Below are positions 6,807 to 7,216 of a stretch of DNA of 7,216 nucleotides, piece by piece. Position 1 is the first letter of the stretch. The number at the start of each line of letters is the position of its first letter. The notes beneath the pieces were generated by a model, which made no database searches, was not told where the DNA came from, and was given only the letters and a program-made list of their open reading frames with translations. Where the stretch lies: contig JALUJS010000579.1 of the NCBI GenBank assembly GCA_027056825.1, forward strand, positions 1 to 7,216. Direction: 5' to 3'. The position numbers were made by a program, and so were the translations under genes. Origin of the DNA: Candidatus Krumholzibacteriia bacterium. Its GTDB lineage: Bacteria > Krumholzibacteriota > Krumholzibacteriia > LZORAL124-64-63.

Positions 6807-7216
6807 GCAACAGGAACTTCATGGACTGGGTTTTCGAGAACCCCCACCAGGTGGGGGTGCTGTCCCTGCTGATCCTGGTGCTGGGCATCTACGGCAGCGT
6901 GGCCATCAAGACCGACCTGTTCCCGCCCACGGCCCGGCCCACGGTAGCGGTGCTGGTGACCGAGCCGGGCGCCTCGGCCGGCGACGTGGCGGCCTATGTC
7001 GTGCGCCCCATCGAGCGCGCCTGCCAGTCCTCCAGCCAGGTCCGCCGGGTCACCTCGGTGAGCAAGGACGAGGTGGGTGTGGTTACGGTGGAGTTCGAGT
7101 ACGGCAAGAGCCTCCAGGAGGCCGTCACCGACGTCATGGCCGCCCTGGACCGGGTCCGGGCCCAGTTGCCGGCCGACGTGATGGAGCCGCAGGTCTTCAA
7201 GATCGGCGACTTCAGC
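6803..7216 (+). CDS. RND-family efflux transporter, N-terminal part (cut by window edge)
   Basis: The first 138 codons are present and the frame is open to the last base. Full-length RND pumps have about 1000-1050 residues. Seen here are a short cytoplasmic amphipathic start (NFMDWVFENP), transmembrane helix 1 (about 17-35), and the start of the periplasmic porter domain with the family pattern TDLFPPTARPTVAVLV and PGASAGDVAAYVVRPIERA. The later proton-relay helices lie outside the window, so metal (CusA-like) and drug (HAE-like) subfamilies cannot be separated. GGAAGG (6790-6795) is seven bases before the ATG, which overlaps the adaptor stop by ATGA. It is the energy-driven inner-membrane component of the pump. 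Confidence 0.94.
   Translation, partial: MSNRNFMDWVFENPHQVGVLSLLILVLGIYGSVAIKTDLFPPTARPTVAVLVTEPGASAGDVAAYVVRPIERACQSSSQVRRVTSVSKDEVGVVTVEFEYGKSLQEAVTDVMAALDRVRAQLPADVMEPQVFKIGDFS
6841..6857. repeat. 17-bp perfect palindrome inside the RND gene
   Basis: CCCCCACC and GGTGGGGG flank a single A. In RNA this gives a 7-bp G:C-rich stem with a 3-base loop, 38 bases after the start codon. It encodes an ordinary stretch (PHQVG) at the beginning of transmembrane helix 1, so it may be a by-product of codon choice. Confidence 0.5.

Overview
The window is a G+C-rich, densely packed bacterial segment. It comes from a Gram-negative cell: it encodes a TolC-type outer-membrane channel, a tripartite RND pump and a membrane oxidase with periplasmic heme c. 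I cannot name the taxon. The mix of a secreted FG-GAP/VCBS repeat protein, a divergent cytochrome bd-like oxidase and very high G+C would suit an environmental lineage such as the FCB-group candidate phyla or a myxobacterium/deltaproteobacterium, but this is only inference.

Layout. (1) Minus strand, running off the left edge: a secreted FG-GAP/VCBS beta-propeller protein. (2) A short divergent intergenic region of about 90 bp with a candidate promoter and a small palindrome. (3) Plus strand, 982-3656: two ATGA-overlapping genes for an unusual member of the cytochrome bd superfamily. The first subunit is CydA-like but lacks the quinol loop and the heme b558 ligands, and it carries a two-heme cytochrome c domain in place of the last membrane helix. 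The second subunit looks like a second, diverged CydA copy rather than CydB. (4) A 134-bp, relatively AT-rich intergenic region with a weak hairpin, a good sigma70-type promoter and a 28-bp imperfect palindrome over its -10 region. (5) Plus strand, 3791 to the right edge: tetR, tolC-like gene, periplasmic adaptor gene and RND pump gene (cut by the edge), each joined to the next by a 4-bp ATGA overlap.

How they work together. The two oxidase genes probably make one membrane complex that takes electrons from periplasmic c-type cytochromes rather than from quinol and passes them to a bd-type active site. The second operon is a self-regulated efflux system: the TetR repressor heads the operon and probably binds the palindrome at its own promoter, controlling the outer-membrane channel, the adaptor and the inner-membrane RND transporter together. 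No mobile elements, CRISPR arrays, tRNA or rRNA genes were seen. The most unusual item is the oxidase pair.
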